Below are positions 12,601 through 20,745 of a stretch of 64,000 nt of DNA, piece after piece (within the stretch, counting starts at the first letter, position 1; each line of letters opens with the position of its first letter). Made by a program: the position numbers and the translations under genes. The DNA is taken from contig NC_092346.1 in the NCBI RefSeq assembly GCF_963676685.1, positions 42,591,289 to 42,655,288 of the forward strand, in the 5' to 3' direction. The notes under the pieces were generated by a model that was given only the letters and a program-made list of their open reading frames with translations, was not told where the DNA came from and did no database searches. The DNA comes from Mytilus edulis. Lineage: Eukaryota > Mollusca > Bivalvia > Mytilida > Mytilidae.

Positions 12601-15600
12601 AAATTTTCTCAGAAGGTTCAATACCACAAAAGGAAAGTTGGGATTGATTTTGTGGATGATTGTCCCAACCCATTAGGAATAAGGGGCCCAAAACAAGCAT
12701 TTTTCTAGTTTCAGGATAATAAATTGTGTAGAAGTATTTCAATTGCTCTGAAATCATACCGCAATGTTTAAAACCACAAGTAGAAGGTTTGGATTCATTT
12801 TAGGAGTTTTGGGGCCAAAGTTTGCGAATTAAGGGCCCAAAAGGGGTCAAAAGAAGCATTTTTCTAGTTTCAAGACAATAACGTATATGTAATTGTATGG
12901 ATCTCTCTGAAATTGTACTAAAATGTACCATATAACAAAGGGGAGGCTGGGATTAAGGTTTAGGTTAATTGCCCAAAATATGTAGGAATAAGGGGCCAAA
13001 AAAGAGCCAAAAAGAAGCATGTTTCTAGTTTCCAAACAATCATGACAATAACTTGTGTTTAAGTATATAGATCTCTCTGAAATTGTACTACAAGGTTCAA
13101 TACTGCAATGGAAAGCATGGGATTGAGTTGGAGGATTATTGCTCCAAAGGGGTTTCAAAAAGTCGGGGGGGGGGGGGGGGGGGGGGTTGTTTACCAATTT
13201 TTGAAGGGCTTCCTTTTTTTCAAATTTCGAACAGTATTGTGCAATAGATTTGTTAAATCTTTGACCACATTAATTTTGTGACAAAAACCTATATTATGTC
13301 AAAAATTTAATCACAATCCAAATTCAGACAGAATCAAGCTTGAATATTGTGACCAAATTTGCCCCAACTTTTCAGGGTTCAACCACTGTGGTCGTATAAA
13401 GCTGCGTCCTGCGGAGCGCTCACCTGGTTTATTTTTTAGAGTTTTTTTTAGATAAAATATATCCTGTAAAAACATTGAATAGAAAAATGAAATAAAAAAA
13501 TGGGGTCACCGTTCATTTACGCTCACAATCTGCCTTCGAAAGTAGCATATATTTTTGTCAATGTCCTTTTTTTCTGTTGAACTAATAGGAGAAATATCGG
13601 TAATATCGAAATAAAAAAAGAACTAAATTACAGAAATCGCTTAAATTTTGCAATTATTTAGTTTATGTACAGCATATTGGAAAACAACAATAAAAAATAT
13701 AGGTCACCGATGAGTGAAAAAAGATACTTCAATTTTGATGCCAAAAAATGTCATTTTTGCACCAAAGGGAGATAATTTGGGACTTTTTCAATGATATCAA
13801 CATTTTAAAAGTCACCTGGGGCCAACACGAATTGATTTTTTGGAATGATTTTTGGATCATATGATAAAGTAACAACTACTAAAGGTAATAAATAAAATTT
13901 GTAATAAAATACTAAAGTTTTTTTCAGAAAATCTTATACCTGCGAGCCTCCTTAAGTTCCCAAATATTCAGGATGTTTTTATTGTTGTGAAAATTAGGAC
14001 ACCTAAGGAATGGCAAAAATAAAAATGTTATTTTGAATTACAATAGGGTTATTTGTATGTGCAGCATTACCCTCAAAATTTTGTAATTTGAAAGATATCA
14101 AAACCATTATAGAACCTATCTTTGGTTTCATGTTAATCAATGTCTTGCTATATATTCATTAATATTATTGTTTGTAAACTTAACATTCGGTTTGCTAAGC
14201 TAGACCAGAAATTTTAGTTAAATTGTATACTCCATTGACCTGGTAGTTTGATTTGAACACAGATCACTTGCCGCTAATCAATTAAGTACACAAATCACCA
14301 TTCAACTGTTCATTTTACTGGACCAGGTGTTTTATAGAACAAGGTTTCCTTATTGAAAGTAGGTTCTTATGCTGTTTACTAGGTGCATTCAATCAAATTT
14401 ACTTTATCTGAAGTGGTGTGCATATTAAATAAATATATATATATATATATCAAGTTGTCGAAAAAAGTTAATTAAATTCTTGAAAATAATGAAATTATTG
14501 ATTTTGGCATTGATTCTGACAATTGTTTTATTTTCTTTAAACTGTCAAGGGACATAAGTGTGGGTGTTAAATAGATAAACAGGAGTAATAAATACTTAGT
14601 TAAGTTTTTGCTGTTTCTCACCATTTATGGAAGTCTTTACTCATCTCTTATGTAAGGATTTACTCATCTTTAATGTAAGGCAAATGATGCCCCCCTACTT
14701 GGAAAACTTTTGGAGAAGTTTTAAAAATATAAGATTTTTTAAATGAATAAATTTAAAAAGCTGAAAATGTGCCAAATACCCTAGATCCTGAATCTGCCTC
14801 TTTGTTTTCTAACATTATTAATTATAACTAACTTAAACTGTCTTTAATTTCAGGAAATCAACAGAAATTTGATGGTCTTCCTTTCGCCAAGTCAAGAATC
14901 TTCAACATGGTGAATCATTTAAATCAGACATTTAAACCAAATTGTGCCATGATGGCTGTAAGAAATTTACACATCGATGAAAACAGTGCCTTCAAATATT
15001 GGGAAAAAGAACCAACTGATAAAGACGATATTACAGAAAATTATTGGGAAATAAAATTATCAGATGATTCTTCGGTAGTAAAGGGAGATAATAAGCACAC
15101 CGCCACCATTAGTGATCATGTTTTTAATTCAAATGACAATTATTCTAATAAGCAGAGCTGTGATAAACAATTAACCCATGTTGATTCTTCTGGAAAAGCT
15201 AAAATGGTGGATGTTGGTGGGAAAAACGAATCATATAGAGTTGCTATGGCAACGGCAACTATCATTTTAGGGAAAGAAGCATTTGACCTATTGAGAGATA
15301 ATAAGATAAAGAAAGGTGATGTTCTCTCAGTGGCCAATATTGCAGGAATTATGGGAGCTAAAAGAACCCATGATCTTATACCACTTTGCCATAACATTCC
15401 GTTGTCTAAGGTTAGTGTCGACTTCATGTTAGAAGATACAACCCACAGTGTGATAATCACCTCTGAAGTTAAAACTTATGGCAAAACTGGTGTAGAAATT
15501 GAAGCCATAACAGCTGTCAGCATTGCAGCAGTTACTATATATGATATGTGTAAGGCAGTTACAAAGTCAATGGTTATAAATGATATTAAACTTTTACATA

Positions 15601-15644
15601 AATCAGGTGGTGCTAGTGGGCAGTATAATATAGGAAAGAATTGA
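640..15644 (+). CDS. MOCS1: MOCS1, molybdenum cofactor biosynthesis protein 1 (MOCS1A + MOCS1B), 5' exons missing
   Basis: MOCS1A is a radical-SAM enzyme and MOCS1B its partner. Together they convert GTP to cyclic pyranopterin monophosphate, the first step of molybdenum cofactor synthesis, in mitochondria. Visible exons, all with AG/GT borders and consistent phase, are 640-807, 1561-1793, 2470-2541, 3106-3258, 10629-10739, 11439-11559, 12008-12063 and 14854-15644. The first begins with GT, completing a Cys codon ahead of QYC, so it holds the last two cysteines of the radical-SAM CxxxCxxC motif. It also has TGGEPL. Exons 10629-10739 and 11439-11559 encode the C-terminal cluster motif C-x2-C-x13-C (CGSC...VC). 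About 80 N-terminal residues, including the first motif cysteine, must lie upstream of the window. The intron 3259-10628 hosts two foreign genes. Family and order are clear; expression is not shown. Confidence 0.93.
1844..2048. mobile_element. TA-flanked MITE, CTGTGGATTCATT family
   Basis: The 205-bp segment begins CTGTGGATTCATT and ends with the near-perfect inverse AATGAATCCGCAG, flanked on both sides by TA. The interior is itself palindromic, with ACCAATTTTCATGG near the left and its complement near the right. A TA duplication and short inverted ends fit a non-autonomous Tc1/mariner-type element. It lies in the MOCS1 intron after the 1561-1793 exon. Relatives are at 17036-17240 and 19453-19836. 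Confidence 0.8.
2555..2750 (-). repeat. R8 interspersed repeat copy
   Basis: This is the reverse complement of R8. It contains ATGAGACAACTCTCCACAAG, GGCCTTCAACAATGAG and TATAAAAGGCCTTGAAATGAC, each matching the complement of 62650-62820. It lies in a MOCS1 intron. The remainder of 2750-3105 shows no other feature. Confidence 0.75.
3978..4134. mobile_element. CAGAGGCGGATCC-type MITE (hAT-like)
   Basis: The left end reads AGAGGCGGATCCAG and the right end ATTCGCCACTG, an imperfect inverted pair. ACATG occurs just outside both ends, a possible part of a target duplication. The interior has a T-rich run and a G-run and no coding capacity. Similar ends occur at 26811-26972 and, in part, near 40025. 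The hAT assignment rests only on the CAGxGGCGGAT-like terminus. Confidence 0.5.
4600..4885 (+). repeat. R8 interspersed repeat copy
   Basis: This is a long R8 copy. It includes CATTTGTCATTTCGGGGCC, GCTCATTATTGAAGG(AC)CGTACGGTGAC, TTTCTGTGTCATTGGATCTC and ends near CAATTATACCACATCTTTAT. The last blocks recur at 62650-62820, 12395-12550 and 36340-36505. No protein is encoded. The stretch 4886-5177 holds nothing I recognise. Confidence 0.75.
5178..5445 (-). mobile_element. R4: 5'-truncated 3' tail of the Penelope-like retroelement
   Basis: This segment starts AAAATTGAGAATGGAAATGG and continues through GTGTCAAAGAGACAACAGCCC, GGCGTCCTTCGGCTGGCCCC and ATACTAAACTCCAAATTGTA. It matches the reverse complement of the tail after the reverse transcriptase at 59742. 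All copies share the AAAATTGAG edge and differ in how far they extend, as expected if that edge is the retroelement 3' end and copies are 5'-truncated. The retroelement strand here is minus. 5446-6116 contains only a G-run (about 5642-5653) and no gene I can support. Confidence 0.7.
6117..7487 (-). CDS. PB1-like domain, coiled-coil, zinc-knuckle protein with C-terminal NLS (456 aa), possible transposon accessory gene
   Basis: This is an uninterrupted reading frame, antisense inside a MOCS1 intron. I chose the ATG at 7487 because it has A at -3 and G at +4; the frame extends only to non-ATG codons upstream. Residues about 5-91 resemble a PB1 domain: [22 protein letters not shown], then [25 protein letters not shown]. 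About 140-175 is likely coiled coil. Residues 186-200 are a variant zinc knuckle, C-x2-C-x5-H-x4-C ([15 protein letters not shown]). A second helical charged stretch follows. Residues about 355-425 are Thr/Ser/Pro/Met-rich, and the protein ends PPKKRKL, a classic nuclear localisation signal. It has no catalytic motif. The divergent neighbour at 8513 is a transposase, so an accessory or regulatory role is an inference. I know no named homologue. Confidence 0.8.
   Translation of the reverse strand: MDTTQVQVTYGPGKIRKFNIPETPCTYEELKSDIQCRIPSLVGKMFGIQYLDDEENWIIAVSDTCISEAFRCSREIEGTYMRRMKLRIFDGCSPQVSGFSTDKRDVMEPKCLFESSRDPVEAIESDCKRQLRKSVYRSPLQLLIDELEDEVHVKSVEFESAKEHLKSLEKKFTNPNIKIDKTKSQCGQCHMRLGHTKRNCELGVCEGPQMCNDLDKHDVEKKQFCDASTTVKNITKDLEKVKQNLHLKKQTYENTCDTFFSRVLPHLVNTNTDKYYPVGSFGLRQLSMGAIHPDIAILDKHYRGIIPKDLDSAARCFGQILEKYQKDNRGPTEKPKNPIQRFMEDRGVEFPKFKTPQTTTTTTSSTVTSASAPPVQYMPTYGYYPMGPMPMPYQFNASPLMMNQRRMPVGSPLPMTVCNPTQSPSFGCTEMDTVGPDAFDDESEYIACLPPKKRKL
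7488..8512. promoter_or_regulatory. Divergent intergenic region between the PB1/zinc-knuckle gene and the DD37E transposase
   Basis: About 1 kb separates two divergently transcribed intronless genes. A CCAAT lies at 8419-8423 and a TATA-like CATAAATAAG at about 8434-8443, some 70 nt before the transposase ATG, followed by ATTTGGCGC. A run of 16 C lies at 8148-8163. No comparable TATA signal was convincing on the minus side. A shared bidirectional promoter is inferred from layout only. Confidence 0.4.
8513..9589 (+). CDS. IS630/Tc1/mariner-superfamily transposase, DD37E (358 aa)
   Basis: A complete intronless frame starting at ATG 8513 (AAAATGG, good Kozak). The N-terminal ~90 residues form a helix-turn-helix region ([20 protein letters not shown]), followed by a second charged helical segment with STIYRTM. 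The DDE core follows: D181 in FMDESGFK, D269 in [10 protein letters not shown], and E307 in YSPDLNPIE. Exactly 37 residues separate the second D and the E, giving DD37E. All catalytic residues are present and there is no frameshift, so the gene may be active or recently so. It sits in the MOCS1 intron in sense orientation, 1 kb from the divergent 6117-7487 gene. I searched about 0.5 kb on either side by eye and found no terminal inverted repeats, so element borders are unknown. Confidence 0.88.
   Translation: MATKKNIYGREYLAGKATGRDMRSLIVQEMIEAGANLKTGEVPRGVYTKIADKFKINRQSVTNFWKRYVSEGTISQKKKEKTMLGRRKLNEPDVRLIEFIKKENPSITARELKDTLLRYSPASANVDVSTIYRTMSRDLDFTFKRLHRPSGDRFTPRNMRYTQAYLDFCQTKRPHQIKFMDESGFKLVTTNRNYGHSKKGEQCIEIGRFIEGANLTLNCLIGLDCVLYFNFVDGPSNSERYLNFWHEASLSQDCYGRPTFLPGDLIIVDNCAIHHNQSERILNTFFNMQGIDYGFLPVYSPDLNPIEICFSKIKTVIKQERFKELVSKNLKLAVIKAIQEINQSDIHGFYRHTGYFNV
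10035..10352 (-). repeat. R3 interspersed repeat with (GGAC)-rich tract
   Basis: This is the reverse complement of 23176-23462. It starts AGAATGTGTCCCCAGTACAC, passes through TCTAATTTGGCATTAAAA and ACTTTAACCTGAAGC, then a GGACGGACAAAC-type simple repeat, and ends CATAATGCCCATAAATGGGGCATAA. The end is a small palindrome around GCCCC/GGGGC. It is noncoding. 9590-10034 and 10353-10628 hold no other feature I can support. Confidence 0.8.
12008..12063 (+). CDS. MOCS1: MOCS1A-terminating exon with double-glycine C-terminus and alternative donors
   Basis: This exon encodes the MOCS1A tail ending ILIGG followed by TGA (12061-12063). A free C-terminal GG is required for MOCS1A activity in characterised homologues. 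Three possible donors crowd the stop: GT at 12056 (before the second half of GG), at 12060 (GTGAAG), and a consensus GTAAGT at 12070 just after the stop. The 12070 donor keeps the stop and gives a bicistronic mRNA. The 12056 donor leaves phase 1, and the next exon (14854) starts with GA, so MOCS1A and MOCS1B fuse in frame with loss of the second glycine. Skipping the exon also stays in frame, because 11559 ends in phase 1 too. The human gene is known to use this kind of splicing; its use here is inferred. Confidence 0.88.
12395..12550 (+). repeat. R8 interspersed repeat, degenerate copy
   Basis: The segment has TTGTTTCACATTTTGTCAT near the start and ends GGCAATCATACCACATCTCC, matching R8 at 62650-62820. 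It lies in the intron between the MOCS1A-terminal exon and the MOCS1B exon. Confidence 0.6.
12569..13432 (+). repeat. R1 interspersed repeat with internal tandem units, plus a 22-G run
   Basis: It begins TATACGACCCCAAGTG and ends GTGGTCGTATAAAGCTGCGT CCTGCGGAGC, the same end as at 22010-22070 and 50730-50775. Inside are about four diverged units of roughly 150 bp, each with blocks like GGAATAAGGGGCC, GAAGCATTTTTCTAGTTTC and CTCTGAAATTGTAC. A run of 22 G occupies 13165-13186. It lies in the intron upstream of the MOCS1B exon. 13433-14853 has a short (AT)n tract near 14430-14450 and nothing else recognised. Confidence 0.7.
14854..15644 (+). CDS. MOCS1: MOCS1B exon (MoaC-type cyclic pyranopterin monophosphate synthase domain)
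   Basis: One large exon follows a TTTAATTTCAG acceptor and encodes about 262 residues up to TGA at 15642-15644. The first roughly 85 residues are a poorly conserved linker that starts NQQKF after the fused glycine. From about residue 95 the MoaC domain follows: [18 protein letters not shown], then [46 protein letters not shown] and TIYDMCKAV, ending [10 protein letters not shown]. MoaC converts the MOCS1A product to cPMP, and the lysine and histidine-containing motifs expected for catalysis are present. The first ATG (14907) is internal to the open frame. In a bicistronic transcript it could start MOCS1B alone, and in the fusion it is internal. Confidence 0.93.
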
Positions 15645-15915
15645 CCAAACAGGTATAACAAACATTCAAATAGTGTCACATTTCATCATTGTTTGAACTT
15701 TAGGCCTTTTTTTTTTAATTAGTTGGTTTACGGATCCGCCGACCCGATTTTGTTTAAAAGTGAAATAAAATTAAAATTTTGATTTCGTGTTGTTTTTTAT
15801 TCCGCCGACCCGATTTTTCGAGTGCTGTGAATAAAAAAATCCGAGGCGTTCCAAAACGTTTTGTCTGTGTCAATAAAGCGTTTGTAGTGAACGACGTATT
15901 TTGAAAAGCTTCGAA

Positions 15916-16236
15916 ATGACGCAGACGAATTCAAAAACCCAACGAGGGAGGACCATGGAGTCTGACGGCTTCATCTACTTTCAGTTGAATATTAACTTTG
16001 ATGGTCAACGTACTGAGAGCACTTTTATCAAATGCAAACCTAAGCAAACAATCGGCGATGCCATATTCGACAATATGGCTGATGAAAATGTTGCCATTGT
16101 CAAGGTACCTGTTGAAAATAAAACATTGATCTCAACTTTTTATTTCTTTGCCACCATTTCCACTTTTCAGCGAACGGGATTCATGCATAATTTAGATGCT
16201 AACAAATTTCTTGTCTGTACAAAATATGTGTTTTAG
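15916..16236 (+). CDS. Unidentified ORF inside the Harbinger-like element; possible captured first exon
   Basis: The frame starts MTQTNSKTQRGRTMESDG and is open for 106 residues. The ATG has A at -3. After residues FIYFQLNINFDGQRTESTF...VAIVK there is a good donor (CAAG|GTACCT, about 16105). The sequence after it (FYFFATISTF) is hydrophobic and looks like translated intron. My preferred reading is one captured 5' exon of about 63 codons with its donor, whose downstream exons were not carried. I do not recognise the protein. Confidence 0.4.
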   Translation: MTQTNSKTQRGRTMESDGFIYFQLNINFDGQRTESTFIKCKPKQTIGDAIFDNMADENVAIVKVPVENKTLISTFYFFATISTFQRTGFMHNLDANKFLVCTKYVF

Positions 16237-16384
16237 TCAAACTTTGGTACATTGCTATTTCTTCATCAGCATGATAGGATCATGAACACAGTTGATTATC
16301 AAACATTTCATAAATCAAAGAAATTTGTTTATGTCAAGTATATTGTCCTCAAAAGATTTTTGGGTCAAACATGCACATATATTC

Positions 16385-16640
16385 ATACGTGAAGACCAGG
16401 TGCACCTTAAATGTGATGGTATTGTGTTCACCTGGAGAGTGAGAGATCTTGGGTTTGAACCTTGACCCGGTCAAATCAAAGACTTAAAAATTGGTATCTG
16501 CTGCTTCTTCGCCAAGCACGCTGCAATTGCAATTATTAAAGGAGTCAGAATAATGTGTTTGGGTAAGGTAACATATCTTTGGGGGAACTGTTACCTTGTG
16601 AGCTAGCACATTTAAATTCTGGCTCAGTGTGTCAGTTTAG
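16385..16640 (+). mobile_element. tRNA-derived SINE, degenerate
   Basis: The segment contains a pol III B-box-like GGGTTTGAACC (about 16452) about 40 nt after an A-box-like region. Next come CCCGGTCAAATCAAAGAC, GCTGCTTCTTCGCCAAGCAC and TAAAGGAGTCAGAATAATG, an arrangement typical of metazoan tRNA-derived SINEs with a conserved central domain. No intact promoter is claimed. It is nested in the Harbinger-like element. Confidence 0.5.
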
Positions 16641-17035
16641 CATTTCATTTCTCATTATCATATTCTCATTCTTATTATGCATCTGATTAGCCACTAGACA
16701 TTAAACAACAATTGACCATCCATCCATCAAATGCAAAGCATATCAAGATAAGAGCTAAACTATTTCTCCTCCTCAACCCCTGTAATGTCATGAATGAACA
16801 GCATTTTTTTTTATTTTTTTTCCTCCGACTCAAATTTTTCAGAACAGTTATACGTGAACAAAAAAAAAATCTAAGATTGCTATTTTATTTTTATTTTTTT
16901 TACCTCCTCCGACCCTAACCTTTGACACTAGTTGTCCGTAAACCAACTAATTAAAAAAAAAAGGCCTTAATTAGAAAACTAAAGTGATGTTGAATCAATG
17001 ATCCTATTTCAATGCTGATATTGGTTTCAAATATA

Positions 17036-17240
17036 CTGTGGATTCATTTATTTTTGTGAGTACCAATTTTCGTGGATACAGGAAAACTTGTATGTTTGTG
17101 GATATTTAATTTCATGGTTTTGCCGAGGTCTACATACAAGCCTATTGATTTGTCATTCATTGAACATTTAATTTCGTAGTTTACCTTCAACCACGAAATC
17201 CATGAAAATTGGTATCCAACGAATAATAATGAATCCATAG
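17036..17240. mobile_element. TA-flanked MITE, CTGTGGATTCATT family
   Basis: It begins CTGTGGATTCATTTATTTTTG and ends ATGAATCCATAG, flanked by TA on both sides, and is 205 bp like the copy at 1844. The interior matches that copy in ACCAATTTTCGTGGAT and CTACATACAAGCC. Tc1/mariner-type, non-autonomous. Confidence 0.8.
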
Positions 17241-19452
17241 TAATTGAATATGGTTGTGTATATTTAAATATGGTTGAAGTTTGATTGTTCTTCTAAGTTT
17301 AAATCTTGTTTATATTTTATTTGTTTTTATGCCCCTGTCACTAAGTGATACAGCTTTGGGCTATGTTTTCTTTTTTTCCTTTTGAGGGGAAAGTTTACTG
17401 TTTTCCTAAGATATTTTTTGTGTAAACAAAATATAAAGCAGTTAATTTTCCCCAAAAATTGTACTGATTGAAAGCTTGATATTACTTCTTTACGTTGCTC
17501 TTACTTGATTTGATACCAGGATGTCATACCACAGAGTAGTTACCTGTCTATTGTTCAATCTAAAATGCCATTTTGATATGCCAAGTATTGCACGATGTGT
17601 GAAACGTTAACTGTTTATGGTCTATTGGCATGGGAAGGGAGAAATTTCATGTAGGCATAGCAATCAAATATAATACCTCTTTTCCATTGTATGGATTTTT
17701 TTTTTTATATCGCTTATCCAGTATTTTCTTTATAGTGTACCTGCAATTTGTGGCATTTCTGAATCTGCATTTTTCCCCACAGGGTTTGTTTTCATTCTAT
17801 TAAAATATGATGAATGTGTCATTTGTAAGATTTTAACTTTTTTTGAAATCCATTGCATTAAATTGTCATTATGTTTCAAGTTTGTAAAAAAAAGATTATT
17901 CAATTTGGTATAGCATTTTATGAAGCTGTCCCACTTTATGCTGACAGAAAGTAATCAATTTCATTTCTTGAGGCATTGCTTACAATAAGAAGAGAAGATA
18001 TGCCAATTTTTGCTGTATATTTGTTGAGTAAGTTGTTAAATTCTTTATCTCATAATGTATAATTTTAAACTTGTTTAACATGTTTAATATAATATGCTAC
18101 ATAATTAGAATTTTAAAAGAATGTTGAATAGAAAAATTATATTATTTTTGATTGAACATGTTGAATAGGTATGATATTTAAGAAAACAAATTTTAGATTC
18201 AATTCTGTTTAAATAAGCAAAAATAAAATTGAAATATCTTGGAAAGTTCATATCACTTTATACCTGGTGTGAAAATTTCAGGAAAAGATCAACACTGGAT
18301 CTAGTTACCTATCCACAGCTACACTGGATCTGAAGTAGTTAACTGTATTAGATGTTGTCAAGGCTTCTTTGAGAATTTTTCTCAGTATTGTGAATACCGT
18401 ATGTAAACCCAATATTAAATTCTATGATGTGTTGGGAAGGAATACCTATCAATGCTTATGTAAACAAGTACAAATGTACTTATGTTTTAATTACTTGATA
18501 TTTTGATTTTTGTTGACAATCACACTTGAAATCAAATATATCTAACATTGTAAAGTTGTGTTTGTTGTTTTTCATTGCTTTGAAAGTCTATGAAAATGTT
18601 GCTGGATAAAAGTATATTTATATCATTATGTTTTATTGCTTGACTTCATTTATAATTTACTGCTGACCTTTGAACATGATGAATAGTACAGTTAACCTTG
18701 CTACTTTTAATTTTGTTTAAAGATTAGAATCAGATGTTAATGATTTTATGTATAATAATTGTTTTGTATCTTCATTGTTATTGTTTTGTGTTCTGTTTTT
18801 TTTCTGTTAGAAAGATTTTCAGCATTTATATACAACTGCACATTTTTTATGCCTTTATTATAAGATTTGTTTGTTGTAAGTTTGGGGTCATTATCTAATG
18901 CAATATTCATGATGTTGCAAGCTCAAGATTTTTGTTTTTTTAACCCCATTTATTCTGAATATATCTCGAGTGTTATGTTTTAAAAAAACAACAAGAATTT
19001 TGCTAATATAATTGTATGATATAGTGCTTATAGCTTATGTCCATCTGTAGACAAAATAATTTCTATTCAATAACTGTTGATAAAGTAAAGCAATTATTCT
19101 GTTATTTAAATACAATAATCTTTTCTTCTAAGTGATTTTTTGGCTTTAGGTTGTATTTTCAGGTAATATCAAGTTTCATGTATTGTAGAACCTCACCTGA
19201 TTTGAGACATGCTAAAAAGGGCATAAAACCTAAAGTTGTTTTTTAAATATTTTATTTGAAATCTGATTTTGATAGATTATGACTTTAGACATGTTAGATG
19301 ACATAATTTTGAATATTAACCAGATTTTAACTTACTCATACAGTATCCAAGTTAAAGGGGAGTAAACATGGTTTATTTAGTCTGTGTAACCCTTCAGCAA
19401 TTAAAGAAGTCCAAATTTTTTCTGAGTATGTTATTAAACAGTTTTCCATATA
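17241..19452. other. AT-rich intergenic stretch, no gene seen
   Basis: I found no exon-like frame, inverted-repeat element or tandem array here. Part of it may be the MOCS1 3' UTR, because no convincing polyadenylation signal occurs between the MOCS1B stop and the Harbinger-like insertion. Confidence 0.4.
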
Positions 19453-19836
19453 CTTTTGAATCATTTTTATTCAAGGGATACCAATTTTCATGTAATTTGT
19501 TGTAACAAGTGAAGCACAAATTTAAATGTTGAAATAACAAATTTTCTATAGGCTTGTATGAAGACTTCAGCAAAACCAGGAAATCAAATACAGTAGAACC
19601 TGTTTAAACCGAACCTCTTCGGAACTTAAGATTTTGTTCGGTTTTGGCCGATATTCGGTTTTATCAGGTTCACAACGCATGCAATTTGATATGACGGTGC
19701 TTAAGAACATGTTTGGTTTAGACAGGTTTTCGGTTTATACAGGATTCGGTTTAGTCAGGTTTCACTGTAACTATGTAAATGCAAGTTTTTCTCAATCAGT
19801 GAAATTCACATTCACCAAAATAAGTGAATTCTTTCG
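19453..19836. mobile_element. Diverged CTGTGGATTCATT-family MITE interrupted by a pogo-like MITE
   Basis: The left part (19453-19590) has TGAATCATTTTTATTC, ACCAATTTTCATG and TAGGCTTGTATGAAGACTTC, which match the 1844 copy. The right part (19768-19836) has GTAAATGCAAGTTTTTCTC and TTCACCAAAATAAG, matching its other half. A second element occupies the middle, so this host MITE is the older one. Confidence 0.65.
19591..19767. mobile_element. pogo/Tigger-like MITE (CAGTAGAACCTG ends)
   Basis: It starts CAGTAGAACCTGTTTAAACC and ends with the inverse GGTTTAGTCAGGTTTCACTG, flanked by TA (19589-19590 and 19768-19769). Several copies of TTCGGTTT occur inside. TA duplication plus CAGT(A/G)xAACCTG ends fit a pogo-type non-autonomous element. 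Confidence 0.8.
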
Positions 19837-20617
19837 TAATCATGTAAACAAAACATATAAAAGGCTTGCCAGAATCTGTTTTATATACATTTTTTTCTAA
19901 GTGTTTTTCTTAGGTGTCAACTTTTCAACTTTTTTAAATTTTGAACACTGGAGATGTACCTTTGTGAATATGTTTTTAGATGATTTGTATAAGAACTGCT
20001 AAACAATGTTTATAGTAATATTTAAGCTTACTTTCTGCAGTTGAACTATTGCTTTTGAAATTTTTTTACTTTTAACTTTCAGATTCATTCAATTATTGAT
20101 AAATCAGTTACAAAAAAAATGTAGATAAACATGCAAGGTAGTGTTGACTTTCTCTTTTTTGTAAACAAACAATGTGTTGACATACATGTTCCACTACACA
20201 TAATAAATATAGGAAAATTTCTAAGTTTCTTTTCAATTACTTTTTGGAGGCTCCCACCAATAACAGGAAAGTTGACAGCTATAACTTTTTAACATAAATT
20301 AACTAGTCTGTTATATATAATTATGTTATTTTTATAGGTTTACGGTATGCTATATGTATTCTATGAATAATATAAAAAATATTTTTGTAAAATGAAAATA
20401 ATTCTATCACTATATATAATGCTCTTTTGCAATTTTATATAACTGCCATTCTTTTGGAATACTCAGGGGCAAACCAATGACTCAAATATTCTTCAAAAAG
20501 TAAATCATATTTAGTATATAGTTGTATAAGCATTTGCACATTTGATATCTTTTCCATGGATATTAATTGCCCCCACCGCCTCAGTCATGGTCCACTGACT
20601 TTGAAACAAGTTTAATG

Positions 20618-20745
20618 TTCATGATAACCAGTATCATAGGCAGATCTCCAACTAAGTATGTCAGTTTTTTGTCGAGCCTGCTTCATGATAACCAGTATCA
20701 TAGGCAGATCTCCAACTAAGTATGTCAGTTTTTTGTCGAGCCTGC
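20618..20745 (+). repeat. Tandem duplication, 64-bp unit x2
   Basis: TTCATGATAACCAGTATCAT through GTCGAGCCTGC occurs at 20618-20681 and again at 20682-20745, identical by eye over almost all its length. The second copy leads into an R2 repeat, so the duplication includes the R2 left edge. Confidence 0.85.

Larger units (their letters stand above)
15703..16966 (+). mobile_element. Harbinger-like element with 32-bp identical inverted ends and TTA duplication
   Basis: Both ends begin GGCC, then ten Ts, then AATTAGTTGGTTTACGGA in inverse orientation. TTA flanks both sides (15700-15702 and 16967-16969). A 3-bp TTA duplication and GG start fit PIF/Harbinger. There is no transposase inside, so it is non-autonomous. 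It carries a first-exon-like frame (15916) and a SINE-like segment. It lies 58 bp after the MOCS1B stop, probably in the MOCS1 3' UTR. The subterminal CCGCCGACCCGATTTT block occurs twice near the left end, and CTCCGACC-like versions occur near the right. Confidence 0.8.
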
